From positions 1 through 7,558 of the forward strand of contig DATHVI010000004.1 of NCBI GenBank assembly GCA_035461385.1: a stretch of 7,558 nucleotides of DNA, written 5' to 3'. The notes beneath the pieces were generated by a model. It saw only the letters and a program-made list of their open reading frames with translations. It did not search any database and was not told the DNA's origin. Below are positions 1-6,156 of the stretch, in pieces. The position numbers and the translations under genes were made by a program. Each line of letters opens with the position of its first letter. The stretch's first letter is position 1. The stretch comes from DATHVI01 sp035461385. GTDB taxonomy: Bacteria; Actinomycetota; Thermoleophilia; Solirubrobacterales; 70-9.

Positions 1-695
1 GCCGCCATCCCGGCGCAGTCGCCGACGTTGTCGCCGACGTTGTCGGCGATCACCGCCGGGTTGCGCGGATCGTCCTCGGGGATCCCGGCCTCGACCTTGC
101 CGACGAGGTCGGCGCCGACATCGGCCGCCTTGGTGAAGATCCCGCCGCCGAGACGGGCGAAGACCGAGATCAGCGAGCCGCCGAAACCGAGGCCGATCAG
201 CGCGTCGACCGCCTCCTTGTCCTCCTCGCCCAGCACGATCAGGAGGCCGAAGTAGCCGGCGACCCCGAGCAGCGCCATCCCGACGACAAGCAGCCCGGTG
301 ACCGAGCCGCCCTTGAAGGCGACGTCGAGCGCCGGCGGGACGCCGCCGCGCGCGGCCTCGGCGACGCGGGAGTTGGCGCGGACCGAGAGGCTCATGCCGA
401 TGAAGCCCGCGGCCCCTGACAGCGTGCCGCCGATGATGAAGCCGATCGCGACCGTGAAGTCCTGGAGGACCCAGATCAGGATCGCCAGCGGCACCGCGAC
501 CGCGGCGAGGATCGTGTACTGGCGGTTGAGGTAGGCGCGGGCGCCTTCCTGCACCGCGCCGGAGATCTCCTGCATGCGGTCGTTGCCGGCGGGGAGGGCG
601 AGCAGGCGCTGGGTGACGAGCGCGCCGTAGAGCACCGCGGCACCGGCGCAGACGAGCGCGATGACGACGCCGTAGTCGGTCAGGAAATCGGTCAA
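1..695 (-). CDS. hppA: Membrane-bound ion-translocating pyrophosphatase (H+/Na+-PPase), N-terminal part
   Basis: Partial gene: 231 codons from a TTG start at 695 to the window edge, with no stop. The family is an integral membrane pump that couples hydrolysis of pyrophosphate to export of H+ or Na+. Visible are an N-terminal membrane helix (about residues 9-27), the family segment around residues 44-58 (ISGAVQEGARAYLNRQ), further hydrophobic helices at about 62-78, 82-104 and 131-155, and the hallmark pyrophosphate-binding motif DVGADLVGKVE at 192-202. This is followed by NPAVIADNVGDNVGDCAGM from 212 on. A Shine-Dalgarno GGAGG lies 9 nt upstream of the TTG and decides the start. Full-length family members have roughly 650-800 residues, so about two thirds is missing. 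The residues that separate K+-dependent from K+-independent types lie in the missing part, so the coupling ion cannot be called. It is probably transcribed separately from the operon upstream. Confidence 0.96.
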   Translation of the reverse strand, partial: MTDFLTDYGVVIALVCAGAAVLYGALVTQRLLALPAGNDRMQEISGAVQEGARAYLNRQYTILAAVAVPLAILIWVLQDFTVAIGFIIGGTLSGAAGFIGMSLSVRANSRVAEAARGGVPPALDVAFKGGSVTGLLVVGMALLGVAGYFGLLIVLGEEDKEAVDALIGLGFGGSLISVFARLGGGIFTKAADVGADLVGKVEAGIPEDDPRNPAVIADNVGDNVGDCAGMA

Positions 696-704
696 GTGTT
701 CAGT

Positions 705-709
705 CCTCC
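705..709 (-). promoter_or_regulatory. Ribosome binding site of hppA
   Basis: On the minus strand GGAGG, within CGGAGGAC, stands 9 nt before the TTG codon at 695-693. It is the strongest Shine-Dalgarno sequence at a gene start in the window and supports the rare TTG as the true start of the pyrophosphatase. Confidence 0.75.
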
Positions 710-729
710 GGTTGGGCTCCGCAACGAAA

Positions 730-753
730 GCGGCCGGAACCCGTGCCGGCCGC
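730..753 (-). terminator. GC hairpin between the DUF1844-like gene and hppA (possible terminator)
   Basis: A perfect 8-bp inverted repeat, GCGGCCGG (730-737) and CCGGCCGC (746-753), has an 8-nt loop. Read on the minus strand it is followed by TTTCGTT, a weak and interrupted T tract. It lies 53 nt past the stop of the DUF1844-like gene and 34 nt before the hppA start. It could therefore terminate the long operon, or it could sit at the 5' end of the hppA transcript if the nearby -10 element is used. The stem is seen directly; termination is inference. Confidence 0.4.
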
Positions 754-764
754 GAAGCGGGCGC

Positions 765-791
765 AGTCTACAAAGAATCCCGGCGTGTCCG
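765..791 (-). promoter_or_regulatory. Candidate promoter for hppA
   Basis: On the minus strand TAGACT (770-765) fits the actinobacterial -10 pattern TANNNT. CGGACA (791-786) matches four of six bases of the -35 consensus, at a short 15-nt spacing. The start of transcription would fall near 758, just before the GC hairpin. The match is weak and positional only. Confidence 0.25.
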
Positions 792-806
792 CCGTATCCG
801 TGGGCC

Positions 807-1241
807 CTACGCAGCCCCGGGGGGCGTCCACAGGCCCGAGCCGCGTCCGCCCGCGGGCCGCTCCTGCTGTGATCCCGGCTCCGGCTCCGCCGGCCCTCCG
901 GGGCCCTCCGCCGATGCGCCGCCGCCGGCCTCGCGCGCGTACATCATCTGCAGCTCCGAGAGCGCGCTCTGGACCTGGGCGCGGTGCTCGGGGGCGAGCA
1001 GGTCGAGCAGCGCGCGGACCGCGTCGATCCCGACCCGGGCCTGGTCGAGGTCGCGCTCGTCCTCCTTCGCCACCCGCCGCGCCGAGAGGTTGAGGATGCT
1101 GGCGACGCTCTCGAGCAGCATGTCCTCGACCCGGACCTTCCGGAGCTGCTCCTCGAGCCGCCGGCGAAGCTCCTCCTGGCTCGGTTGCTCGGCGCCCGCT
1201 TCCGCCCCGGTCGGGTCCCCCGTTGGCTCACTCGCCTCCAT
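807..1241 (-). CDS. Small DUF1844-like protein, helical core with disordered tails
   Basis: 144-residue protein of unknown function. Residues 1-20 are acidic and low in complexity. About 22-104 is a predicted helical core containing LLESVASILNLSARRV and a DLDQARVGIDAVRALLDLL segment, then a second helix ending LSELQMMYARE. That order (small hydrophobic helix, 'DL..A...ID.L..L', then 'L..L...Y') resembles DUF1844 proteins. From about 106 on it is rich in Gly, Pro, Glu and Ser and is probably disordered. There is no signal peptide and no membrane segment. The ATG start follows GGAGG by only 3 nt, inside a 10-bp tandem duplication. It lies 33 nt after the YbdK-type gene and is probably the last gene of the operon. 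The DUF1844 assignment rests on pattern memory and is moderate at best; that the frame is coding is well supported by its codon use and heptad-like helices. Confidence 0.7.
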   Translation of the reverse strand: MEASEPTGDPTGAEAGAEQPSQEELRRRLEEQLRKVRVEDMLLESVASILNLSARRVAKEDERDLDQARVGIDAVRALLDLLAPEHRAQVQSALSELQMMYAREAGGGASAEGPGGPAEPEPGSQQERPAGGRGSGLWTPPGAA

Positions 1242-1252
1242 ACGCCTCCATA
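1233..1252. repeat. 10-bp perfect tandem duplication over the DUF1844-like start
   Basis: The unit CGCCTCCATA occurs twice in direct succession (1233-1242 and 1243-1252). On the minus strand it reads TATGGAGGCG twice. Each copy holds an ATG and a GGAGG, so the GGAGG of the first copy lies just 3 nt before the ATG of the second. The two ATGs are in different frames. Confidence 0.9.
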
Positions 1253-1274
1253 CCCGCCCTCGAAGCTAGCAGCG

Positions 1275-2438
1275 CTACCCGTGCAACGCTCGCTCGCGGA
1301 CGTAGGTCCTGCGGGTTTCCTCGACCGCCGCCCGGTAGGCGTCCTCGATCGAGGCCCCCTCGGCGAGCGCCCGGCGGGCGCGCTGGGCCCCGTTCGACTC
1401 CGGCGGCGCGACGTCGATGCCGAGCTCCTCGCAGGCCGGGGCGGTCCACTCGACCAGCCCCTCGAGCACCGCCCGCACCGGGACCGTGCGCCGGCGCTCG
1501 AAATCGATCAGCTCGCCGTCGATCCCGTGGCGGATCGCCCGCCACAGGTTCTCCTCGATCTCGCGCGCGCGGAGCGGCTCCGGCAGCCGGCCGTCGTCGT
1601 GGTCCAGCGCCGCCTGGGCGATGCACGCGGTGATCAGCGCGGCGAGCGCGAACGATTCGTCGCCGGAGCTCTGCGCGTCGCAGATCCGCAGCTCGACGGT
1701 GCCGAACGCGTGGTGCGGCCGGACGCTCCACCACAGCTGGGTCGACTCGACGATCGACTCGGTGGCCCGCAGCAGATCGACGAAGTCGGCGTACTCGGCC
1801 CAGCTCCCGAACGGGTCGTGGATGCCGCAGCGGGGGAACGTCCGGGTGAATATCTCGGAGCGCACCGAGGCGAGGCCGGTGTCGTGGCGGTCGAGGAACG
1901 GCGAGTTCGCCGACGCGGCGAGCAGCGCCGGCAGGGCGCCGCGGAGGTGGTCGCAGACGGCGATCGCACGGTCGGCGCCGCGGACTCCGACATGGACCTG
2001 AACGCTCCAGGTGTTGTTGCGCTGCGCCACCCACTGCAGCTCGTCGCGCAGGCGGCTGTAGTGAGCGGTGTCGATGATCCGCTGGTCGAGGTAGCTCGCC
2101 CAGGGATGGGTGGCCATCGCGCCGAGGGCGATCCCCATCCCCCCGGCGAGCGTGAACAGCCGGTCGCGACGCTCGCGTTGGAGCTCGACCGCCTCGGCGA
2201 ACGTCTCGCCCCGTCCCGACCTGATCTCGATCTCGGTGTCGATCAGCTCCCCGGCCGCCGACTCGGCGAGGACCTCGTCGCGATCGCACGCCTGCTTGAG
2301 CTCGGCGAAGCGGTGGACGAGGTCGAGCGTCTCCGGGTCGACGAGCTGGAACTCCTCCTCGAGGCCGACGGTGAAGTCGGTCGAGGCGTCGAATAACTCT
2401 CGAGCCCGGTCGAGGTCGAGGCTCTGGTCGAGGCTCAC
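1275..2438 (-). CDS. ybdK: YbdK-type carboxylate-amine ligase (glutamate-cysteine ligase family 2)
   Basis: 387 residues, close to the usual 370-390 of the GCS2/YbdK family of ATP-dependent carboxylate-amine ligases. The E. coli member has weak glutamate-cysteine ligase activity, but the true substrate of most members is unknown. Visible family motifs are GLEEEF (25-30; acidic metal/ATP site), ATHPWA (109-114), QVHVGV (147-152), ALLAASANSPF (171-181), the GSWAEY segment (211-216), and RPHHAFGTVELRICD (240-254). No signal peptide or membrane segment is seen. The GTG start is 10 nt past the rex stop and has no good Shine-Dalgarno, which suggests translational coupling to rex. No in-frame start closer to GLEEEF is evident. 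It is followed 33 nt later by the DUF1844-like gene. Function as a thiol-synthesis enzyme is only a guess from the fold and from its redox neighbours. Confidence 0.93.
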   Translation of the reverse strand: MSLDQSLDLDRARELFDASTDFTVGLEEEFQLVDPETLDLVHRFAELKQACDRDEVLAESAAGELIDTEIEIRSGRGETFAEAVELQRERRDRLFTLAGGMGIALGAMATHPWASYLDQRIIDTAHYSRLRDELQWVAQRNNTWSVQVHVGVRGADRAIAVCDHLRGALPALLAASANSPFLDRHDTGLASVRSEIFTRTFPRCGIHDPFGSWAEYADFVDLLRATESIVESTQLWWSVRPHHAFGTVELRICDAQSSGDESFALAALITACIAQAALDHDDGRLPEPLRAREIEENLWRAIRHGIDGELIDFERRRTVPVRAVLEGLVEWTAPACEELGIDVAPPESNGAQRARRALAEGASIEDAYRAAVEETRRTYVRERALHG

Positions 2439-2448
2439 GGCTTGCGGA

Positions 2449-3132
2449 TCAGGCGAGGTAGAAGTACAGCGCGTAGAGCAGGTCGACGGCGGGACTCGAG
2501 GTGTGCACGGTGACGTCCGGAGGGACCTCGAGCAGTTGCTCGGAGTAGTTGAAGATGATCTTCACGCCCGCCTCGACGAGCCGGTCGGCGACCTCCTGGG
2601 CCGCCGCGGCGGGAACCGCGAGCACGCCGACGACGACATCGTCCTCGTGCACGACCCGCTCGAGGTCGTCGAACGACCGGACCGGGACCCCGCCGAGCTC
2701 GTGGCCGACGATCTTCGGGTTGACGTCGAAGATCGCGACGATCCGGAACCCGTGGTCGCCGAAGATGTCCGAGCTCGCGATCGCCTGGCCGAGGTTGCCG
2801 GCGCCGAAGAGGGCGATGTTGTGCTGCCCCGAGGTGCGGAGGATCTTGCGGATCTCGTTGACGAGCGAGTCGACCCGGTAGCCGACCCCGCGCTTGCCGA
2901 ACTTCCCGAACCCCGAGAGGTCGCGGCGGATCTGGGTCGAGTTGATGTGCGTGTAGTCGGCGAGCTCCTGCGAGGAGATCGTCTCCCGTCCCATCTTCCG
3001 CGCCTGGATCAGCACCTGGAGGTAGCGCGAGAGTCGCGCCGCGACGCCGAGGGACAGCCGGCTGCCGTCGCTCAGCGCGGCGTCGGCGACCGCGCTCGGA
3101 GTGGTGCTTGCCTCGGTCGGATCGGTGTCCAC
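2449..3132 (-). CDS. rex: Redox-sensing transcriptional repressor Rex
   Basis: 227 residues, normal for the family. Rex is a homodimeric cytoplasmic repressor that binds DNA when NADH is low and is released by NADH. It typically controls respiratory and fermentative genes. Residues 26-90 form the winged-helix DNA-binding domain (LSRYLQVL, then SSQELADYTHINSTQIRRD and FGKFGKRGVGYRV). Residues 105-205 form the Rossmann domain with GAGNLGQA (110-117) and FDVNP (135-139). The C-terminal helix SPAVDLLYALYFYLA is the domain-swapped dimer helix. The first 25 residues are a variable tail. The start is GTG with no Shine-Dalgarno, and TACTGT lies 6 nt before it, so a leaderless transcript is possible. 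It lies 55 nt after the glutaredoxin-like gene and 10 nt before the YbdK-type gene. I found no clear Rex operator (TGTG-N-CACA type) in the window. Confidence 0.97.
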   Translation of the reverse strand: MDTDPTEASTTPSAVADAALSDGSRLSLGVAARLSRYLQVLIQARKMGRETISSQELADYTHINSTQIRRDLSGFGKFGKRGVGYRVDSLVNEIRKILRTSGQHNIALFGAGNLGQAIASSDIFGDHGFRIVAIFDVNPKIVGHELGGVPVRSFDDLERVVHEDDVVVGVLAVPAAAAQEVADRLVEAGVKIIFNYSEQLLEVPPDVTVHTSSPAVDLLYALYFYLA

Positions 3133-3138
3133 GGGACG

Positions 3139-3144
3139 ACAGTA
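3139..3144 (-). promoter_or_regulatory. Possible -10 element for leaderless rex mRNA
   Basis: Minus-strand TACTGT fits TANNNT and is separated by 6 nt from the GTG of rex, the spacing expected if transcription begins at the start codon. No good -35 is seen 16-18 nt further up. Together with the missing Shine-Dalgarno this hints at an internal, leaderless promoter. It is a short motif and could be chance. Confidence 0.28.
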
Positions 3145-3187
3145 TGACCACCTCGGCGGGACTCGCGGCGATCGCGGCCGACGATCC

Positions 3188-3427
3188 TCAGCCGAGGCGG
3201 TGGCGGAGGCTGGCGGGATCGAAGACGAGCTCGCTGACGACCTCGCCGTCGACGGCGACGACCGGGATTCGCTCGAGGTAGGCGGCGAGCAACTCGCGAT
3301 CGCGCTCGATGTCGACCTCGCGGAGCTCGAACCGCTCGCCGCGGGCGGCGAGCTCGAGGATCGCCTCGCGGGCCTCGTCGCAGAGGTGGCAGTTCGGGCG
3401 CCCGTAGAGGGTGACGACCGCGCTCAA
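3188..3427 (-). CDS. Glutaredoxin-like small thiol-disulfide protein (Glrx-like/DUF836 type)
   Basis: 79 residues with a thioredoxin-fold pattern: a first strand VVTLYGR, the active-site CHLC at 13-16, helix DEAREAILELAARG, second strand FELREVDI, then ERIPVVAVDGEVV (52-64) with the cis-proline typical of the fold, and a final helix. Such proteins exchange dithiols in the cytoplasm; the partner is not known. The TTG start (3427-3425) overlaps the TGA stop of tsaD (3426-3424) as TTGA, so translation is probably coupled. The same frame is open far upstream inside tsaD, but homology begins here. A glutaredoxin-like gene just before rex is also known in Streptomyces, where rex heads a hem gene cluster. 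Here the gene after rex is a YbdK-type ligase instead. Confidence 0.88.
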   Translation of the reverse strand: MSAVVTLYGRPNCHLCDEAREAILELAARGERFELREVDIERDRELLAAYLERIPVVAVDGEVVSELVFDPASLRHRLG

Positions 3428-4407
3428 GGCCGTACGTCCCAGCGCTGGTAATCCGGGTAGGGCGTCGGGTCGACGAACCGGGCGGCCGACCCGATCATCG
3501 CCGCGTTGTCGGTGCAGAGCGACAGCGGGACGAGCTTCAGCCGCAGCCCCCGCTCGGCGCAGAGCTCGGCGGTGCGCTCGCGCAGGAGCGCGTTCGCGGC
3601 GACGCCGCCGCCGAGGGCGACCGCCTCCCAGTCGCCGCGCTTGAGCGCGCGGCGAAGCTGGAACGTGAGCTGCTCGACGACCGCCGCCTGGTAGCTCGCG
3701 GCGAGGTCGACGAGGCGGGCTCGGGCGCCGTCCTCGCCGAGGTCGCGGATCGTGTAGAGCAGCGCGGTCTTCAGGCCGCTGAAGCTGAAGTCGAGGCCGG
3801 GCTCGTTCCGCATCCCGACCGGGAACTCGAACGCCTCCGGGTCGCCGGCCTCGGCCTCGCGCTGGATCGCCGGGCCGCCCGGGTAGGGCAGGCCGAGCAT
3901 CCTCGCGCCCTTGTCGAGCGCCTCCCCAGCGGCATCGTCGAGGGTCTGCCCGAGGACCTCGTAGGAGCCGGGATCGCGGACGCCCGCGAGCAGGGTGTGG
4001 CCGCCGCTCGCCACCAGGCAGAGGAACGGGGGGTCGAGCGGGTCGGGGGCGAGGAAGTTGGCCGCCACGTGCCCGTGGAGGTGGTCGACGCCGGCGAGCG
4101 GCTTGCGCCACGCCGACGCGAGCGCCTTCGCGGTGCTGAGGCCGACGAGCAGCGCGCCGATCAGCCCCGGGCCGCGCGTCACCGCGAGCGAGTCGAGCTC
4201 GTCCGGGGTGACGCCGGCCTCGGCGAGCGCCGCGTCGACGACGGGGTTGATCAACTCGATGTGATGGCGGGACGCGACCTCGGGGACGACGCCGCCATAG
4301 CGCTGGTGGGCCGCCGCCTGCGAGGAGATCACGTTCGAGCGGACCTCGTCGCCGTCGACGACCGCCGTGCAGGTGTCGTCGCAGGAGGTCTCCAGGGCGA
4401 GGATCAC
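3424..4407 (-). CDS. tsaD: tRNA N6-adenosine threonylcarbamoyltransferase TsaD
   Basis: 327 residues, usual for bacterial TsaD (about 330-345). With TsaB and TsaE it transfers the threonylcarbamoyl group from threonylcarbamoyl-AMP to N6 of A37 in tRNAs reading ANN codons. The protein opens with MILALETSCDD, the ASKHA phosphate motif. Metal-binding histidines are H109 and H113 in DHLHGH, and D300 in TDNAAMIG is the expected third ligand. ASGGHT (133-138), SFSGLKTALLY and ALGGGVAAN are other family blocks. All expected residues are present. The start is GTG, immediately in front of the conserved ETSCDD motif. A 5-bp inverted repeat lies 3 nt upstream of the start. The 103-nt gap before this gene (4408-4510) is the largest in the cluster and might hold an internal promoter. 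The TGA stop overlaps the next gene. Confidence 0.98.
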   Translation of the reverse strand: MILALETSCDDTCTAVVDGDEVRSNVISSQAAAHQRYGGVVPEVASRHHIELINPVVDAALAEAGVTPDELDSLAVTRGPGLIGALLVGLSTAKALASAWRKPLAGVDHLHGHVAANFLAPDPLDPPFLCLVASGGHTLLAGVRDPGSYEVLGQTLDDAAGEALDKGARMLGLPYPGGPAIQREAEAGDPEAFEFPVGMRNEPGLDFSFSGLKTALLYTIRDLGEDGARARLVDLAASYQAAVVEQLTFQLRRALKRGDWEAVALGGGVAANALLRERTAELCAERGLRLKLVPLSLCTDNAAMIGSAARFVDPTPYPDYQRWDVRP

Positions 4408-4410
4408 GAG

Positions 4411-4425
4411 AACCGCCCGCCGGTT
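4411..4425 (-). other. Small inverted repeat just upstream of the tsaD start
   Basis: AACCG (4411-4415) and CGGTT (4421-4425) flank a 5-nt GC loop and end 3 nt before the tsaD GTG. If folded in RNA it would cover the place where a Shine-Dalgarno would be. The rest of the gap 4408-4510 shows no other clear signal. Confidence 0.35.
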
Positions 4426-4510
4426 GCTGCGCTGCCGCTCACTCGCGCCCGCAAGCGTCGACGATCTCGGTCGTTCGCTCCCGCGTCCGCAGCGGCCGGG
4501 TTGCGGGGGC

Positions 4511-5005
4511 TCAGGCCTCGATCCCGTCCGGCTCCAGCCACATGATCAGGGCGTCCTCGCCGTTGTCGTGGTAGTAGCGGCGCCGGTGCCCTGCGTGGCG
4601 GAACCCGAAGCGCTCATACATCGCGATCGCGCCGCCGTTCGACGGACGCACCTCGAGCGTGTAGCGCCCGTTGCGCCCGGCCTCGTCGAGCATCGCGTCG
4701 ATCATCCGGCTGGCGATCCCCTCACGCCGGCGCTCCGGGGCGACGGCGACGTTCATCAGGTGCCAGATGTCGGCGTAGCGGGAGCAGATCAGGTAGCCGA
4801 CGAGGCGCTCGCCGTCGATCGCGGCGAGGCAGACGCCGGACGGCTTCGAGAGCTCGAGCACGAACATCGCCAGCGACCACGGCGCCTGGAAGGTGCGCCG
4901 CTCGATCGCCAGCACCGCGGGCAGATCGGTGTAGGTGAGCCGGCGCAGGCGCACCGGCGCCGCCGCCTCAGTTCCGGTCGGTGCTGCCGTCGCGGATTCG
5001 CTCAC
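4511..5005 (-). CDS. rimI: Ribosomal protein S18-alanine N-acetyltransferase RimI (GNAT)
   Basis: 164 residues from the GTG at 5005, or 147 from an internal GTG at 4954. RimI acetylates the N-terminal alanine of ribosomal protein S18 using acetyl-CoA, and some homologues act more broadly. The GNAT fold begins at VRLRRLTYTDLPAVLAIE (18-35). The acetyl-CoA loop is RREGIA (93-98). LEVRPSNGGAIAMYERFGF (117-135) carries E118 and Y130, spaced 12 residues apart like the catalytic Glu103 and Tyr115 of Salmonella RimI. From the first GTG the gene overlaps tsaB by 38 nt; the internal GTG would leave a 13-nt gap and remove an Ala/Thr-rich tail. Neither has a convincing Shine-Dalgarno, so the start is uncertain. 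rimI is often next to tsaB and tsaD, and in some bacteria fused to one of them. Here it is a separate protein. Confidence 0.93.
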   Translation of the reverse strand: MSESATAAPTGTEAAAPVRLRRLTYTDLPAVLAIERRTFQAPWSLAMFVLELSKPSGVCLAAIDGERLVGYLICSRYADIWHLMNVAVAPERRREGIASRMIDAMLDEAGRNGRYTLEVRPSNGGAIAMYERFGFRHAGHRRRYYHDNGEDALIMWLEPDGIEA

Positions 5006-5699
5006 GCCACAGGTCTGCGTCGGGTCGTCTCAGATAGATCGGCTCTACGTCCTCGGGGCGGACGAGGCTTCCGGCCTCGGCGAGACGGCAGATGTGCCGC
5101 GCCGAGAGCCGATGGACCGGGTCGTCCTCAGCCGGGACGCCCGCACCCGCGGCTTCGAGCTCCTGGCGAAATCGTAGCGAGCCGTCGCCCGCCGCCAGCG
5201 GCGCCGGATCGACGCCGGCAAGCCGCTCGGCGACGATCGCCGGGGCGGCGACGAACGGAGGCCAGAGCTCCGCGCCGGAGGGATCGCGGAGCGCGGCGAA
5301 GACCTCCCGGCGGCGGGCGTCGATCGCCGTCAGCCGCGGACGCCCCTCCGCGTCGGGGTGCTCGCCGATCGCCCGCGCGAGCGCGGCGAGGCTGCCGACC
5401 GGCACGATCCCCTTCCCGAGCGCCTGGGCGAGCGCCCGCGCGGTCGCGACGCCGACCCGGAGGCCGGTGAACGACCCGGGGCCGACCCCGACAGCGAGCC
5501 GCCCGACCGCGTCCCAGCCGCCGACCGCGGCGACCGCGCCGTCGACCGCCGGGAGGAGGTCGGCGGCGTGCCGCGGCCTGCCGCCCCCGGCCGAGTCGAG
5601 GTCGCGCTCGAATACCAGCTCGCCGCCGCGCGTCGCCGCGACTGTCGTCACCGCGGTCGCGGTGTCGAAGCCGATGATCGCGCCCACCGGCTCAGCCAC
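4968..5699 (-). CDS. tsaB: t6A biosynthesis protein TsaB
   Basis: 243 residues, near the family's usual 220-240. TsaB is a catalytically inactive ASKHA-fold paralogue of TsaD that forms the TsaB-TsaD heterodimer needed for t6A formation. Visible are the first strand IIGFDTAT (8-15), the TsaB hallmark VGVGPGSFTGLRVGVATARALA (70-91), AIDARRREVFAAL, and a C-terminal PIYLRRPDA. The frame stays open upstream to an ATG at 5795. The GTG at 5699 is chosen because minus-strand GGAGGG lies 5 nt before it, because it overlaps the tsaE stop by 8 nt, and because homology begins just after it. Another GTG at 5687 is possible. It overlaps tsaE at one end and rimI at the other, consistent with tight coupling of the complex subunits. 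Confidence 0.95.
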   Translation of the reverse strand: MAEPVGAIIGFDTATAVTTVAATRGGELVFERDLDSAGGGRPRHAADLLPAVDGAVAAVGGWDAVGRLAVGVGPGSFTGLRVGVATARALAQALGKGIVPVGSLAALARAIGEHPDAEGRPRLTAIDARRREVFAALRDPSGAELWPPFVAAPAIVAERLAGVDPAPLAAGDGSLRFRQELEAAGAGVPAEDDPVHRLSARHICRLAEAGSLVRPEDVEPIYLRRPDADLWRERIRDGSTDRN

Positions 5700-6156
5700 C
5701 GGCGCCCTCCGCGCCATCGACGCGCGCGGCCGGGGCGGCGATCGAGATCTCGCGGCGGTCGCCGCCCGCGTGGCGGAGCTCGAGCCGGAGGGCAACCCGC
5801 ATGCCCGCAGCCGCGAGCTCGGGCTCGGCGAGGTCCGGCCACTCGATGAACGCGACCGAGTCGGGCGTCAGGTAGTCGTCGAGGATCCCCGGCTCCTCGT
5901 CGCCGAGGTCGCCGAGCCGGTAGAGGTCGAGGTGCGAGACCGGGAGCCGGCCCCGGTAGCGGCGACCGATCGTGAACGTCGGCGAGACGACCGGCTCGCT
6001 CACCCCGAGCGCACGGCAGGCGCCGCGGATCAGTGTCGTCTTGCCGCTGCCGAGCTCGCCGCGGACGAGGATTACGTCGCCGGGCTCGAGCTCGGCCGCG
6101 AGCCGCGCCCCGAGCTCCTCCGTCGCCCGCGGATCGTCGGTTACCTCGGCGGTCAA
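5692..6156 (-). CDS. tsaE: t6A biosynthesis ATPase TsaE
   Basis: 154 residues, the usual size. TsaE is a small P-loop ATPase that binds and resets the TsaB-TsaD complex between rounds of t6A synthesis. The Walker A motif is GELGSGKTT (33-41). SPTF (58-61) and HLDLYRL (75-81), which includes a conserved acidic residue of the family, follow, then VAFIEWPD. The C-terminal tail after about residue 135 is Ala/Gly-rich and looks variable. The TTG start (6156-6154) overlaps the stop of the uracil-DNA glycosylase gene as TTGA. No Shine-Dalgarno is seen, so translation is probably coupled to the gene before. Confidence 0.96.
   Translation of the reverse strand: MTAEVTDDPRATEELGARLAAELEPGDVILVRGELGSGKTTLIRGACRALGVSEPVVSPTFTIGRRYRGRLPVSHLDLYRLGDLGDEEPGILDDYLTPDSVAFIEWPDLAEPELAAAGMRVALRLELRHAGGDRREISIAAPAARVDGAEGAGG
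5705..5710 (-). promoter_or_regulatory. Ribosome binding site of tsaB, inside the end of tsaE
   Basis: Minus-strand GGAGGG lies 5 nt before the GTG at 5699. It decides between several possible starts of tsaB, including an ATG at 5717 and a GTG at 5687. Confidence 0.6.

Noticed and set aside
20..50. Short direct repeat of GTCGCCGACGTT type
   Set aside because: It encodes the DNVGDNVGD motif of the membrane pyrophosphatase, which is conserved protein sequence and not a DNA repeat element.
984..2396. 470-codon open frame on the plus strand
   Set aside because: It lies opposite the YbdK-type and DUF1844-like genes, which have clear family motifs. Its protein is Arg/Leu/Gly/Ala repetitive with no recognisable fold, as expected for an antisense frame in GC-rich DNA.
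2449..3187. Rex operator near rex (autoregulation)
   Set aside because: No TGTG...CACA-like inverted repeat was found in the upstream gap or elsewhere in the intergenic regions of the window.
3188..4111. 307-codon version of the glutaredoxin-like gene, suggesting a fusion
   Set aside because: The upstream part is the out-of-frame shadow of tsaD, Arg/Pro-rich with no homology. The real domain begins at the TTG at 3427.
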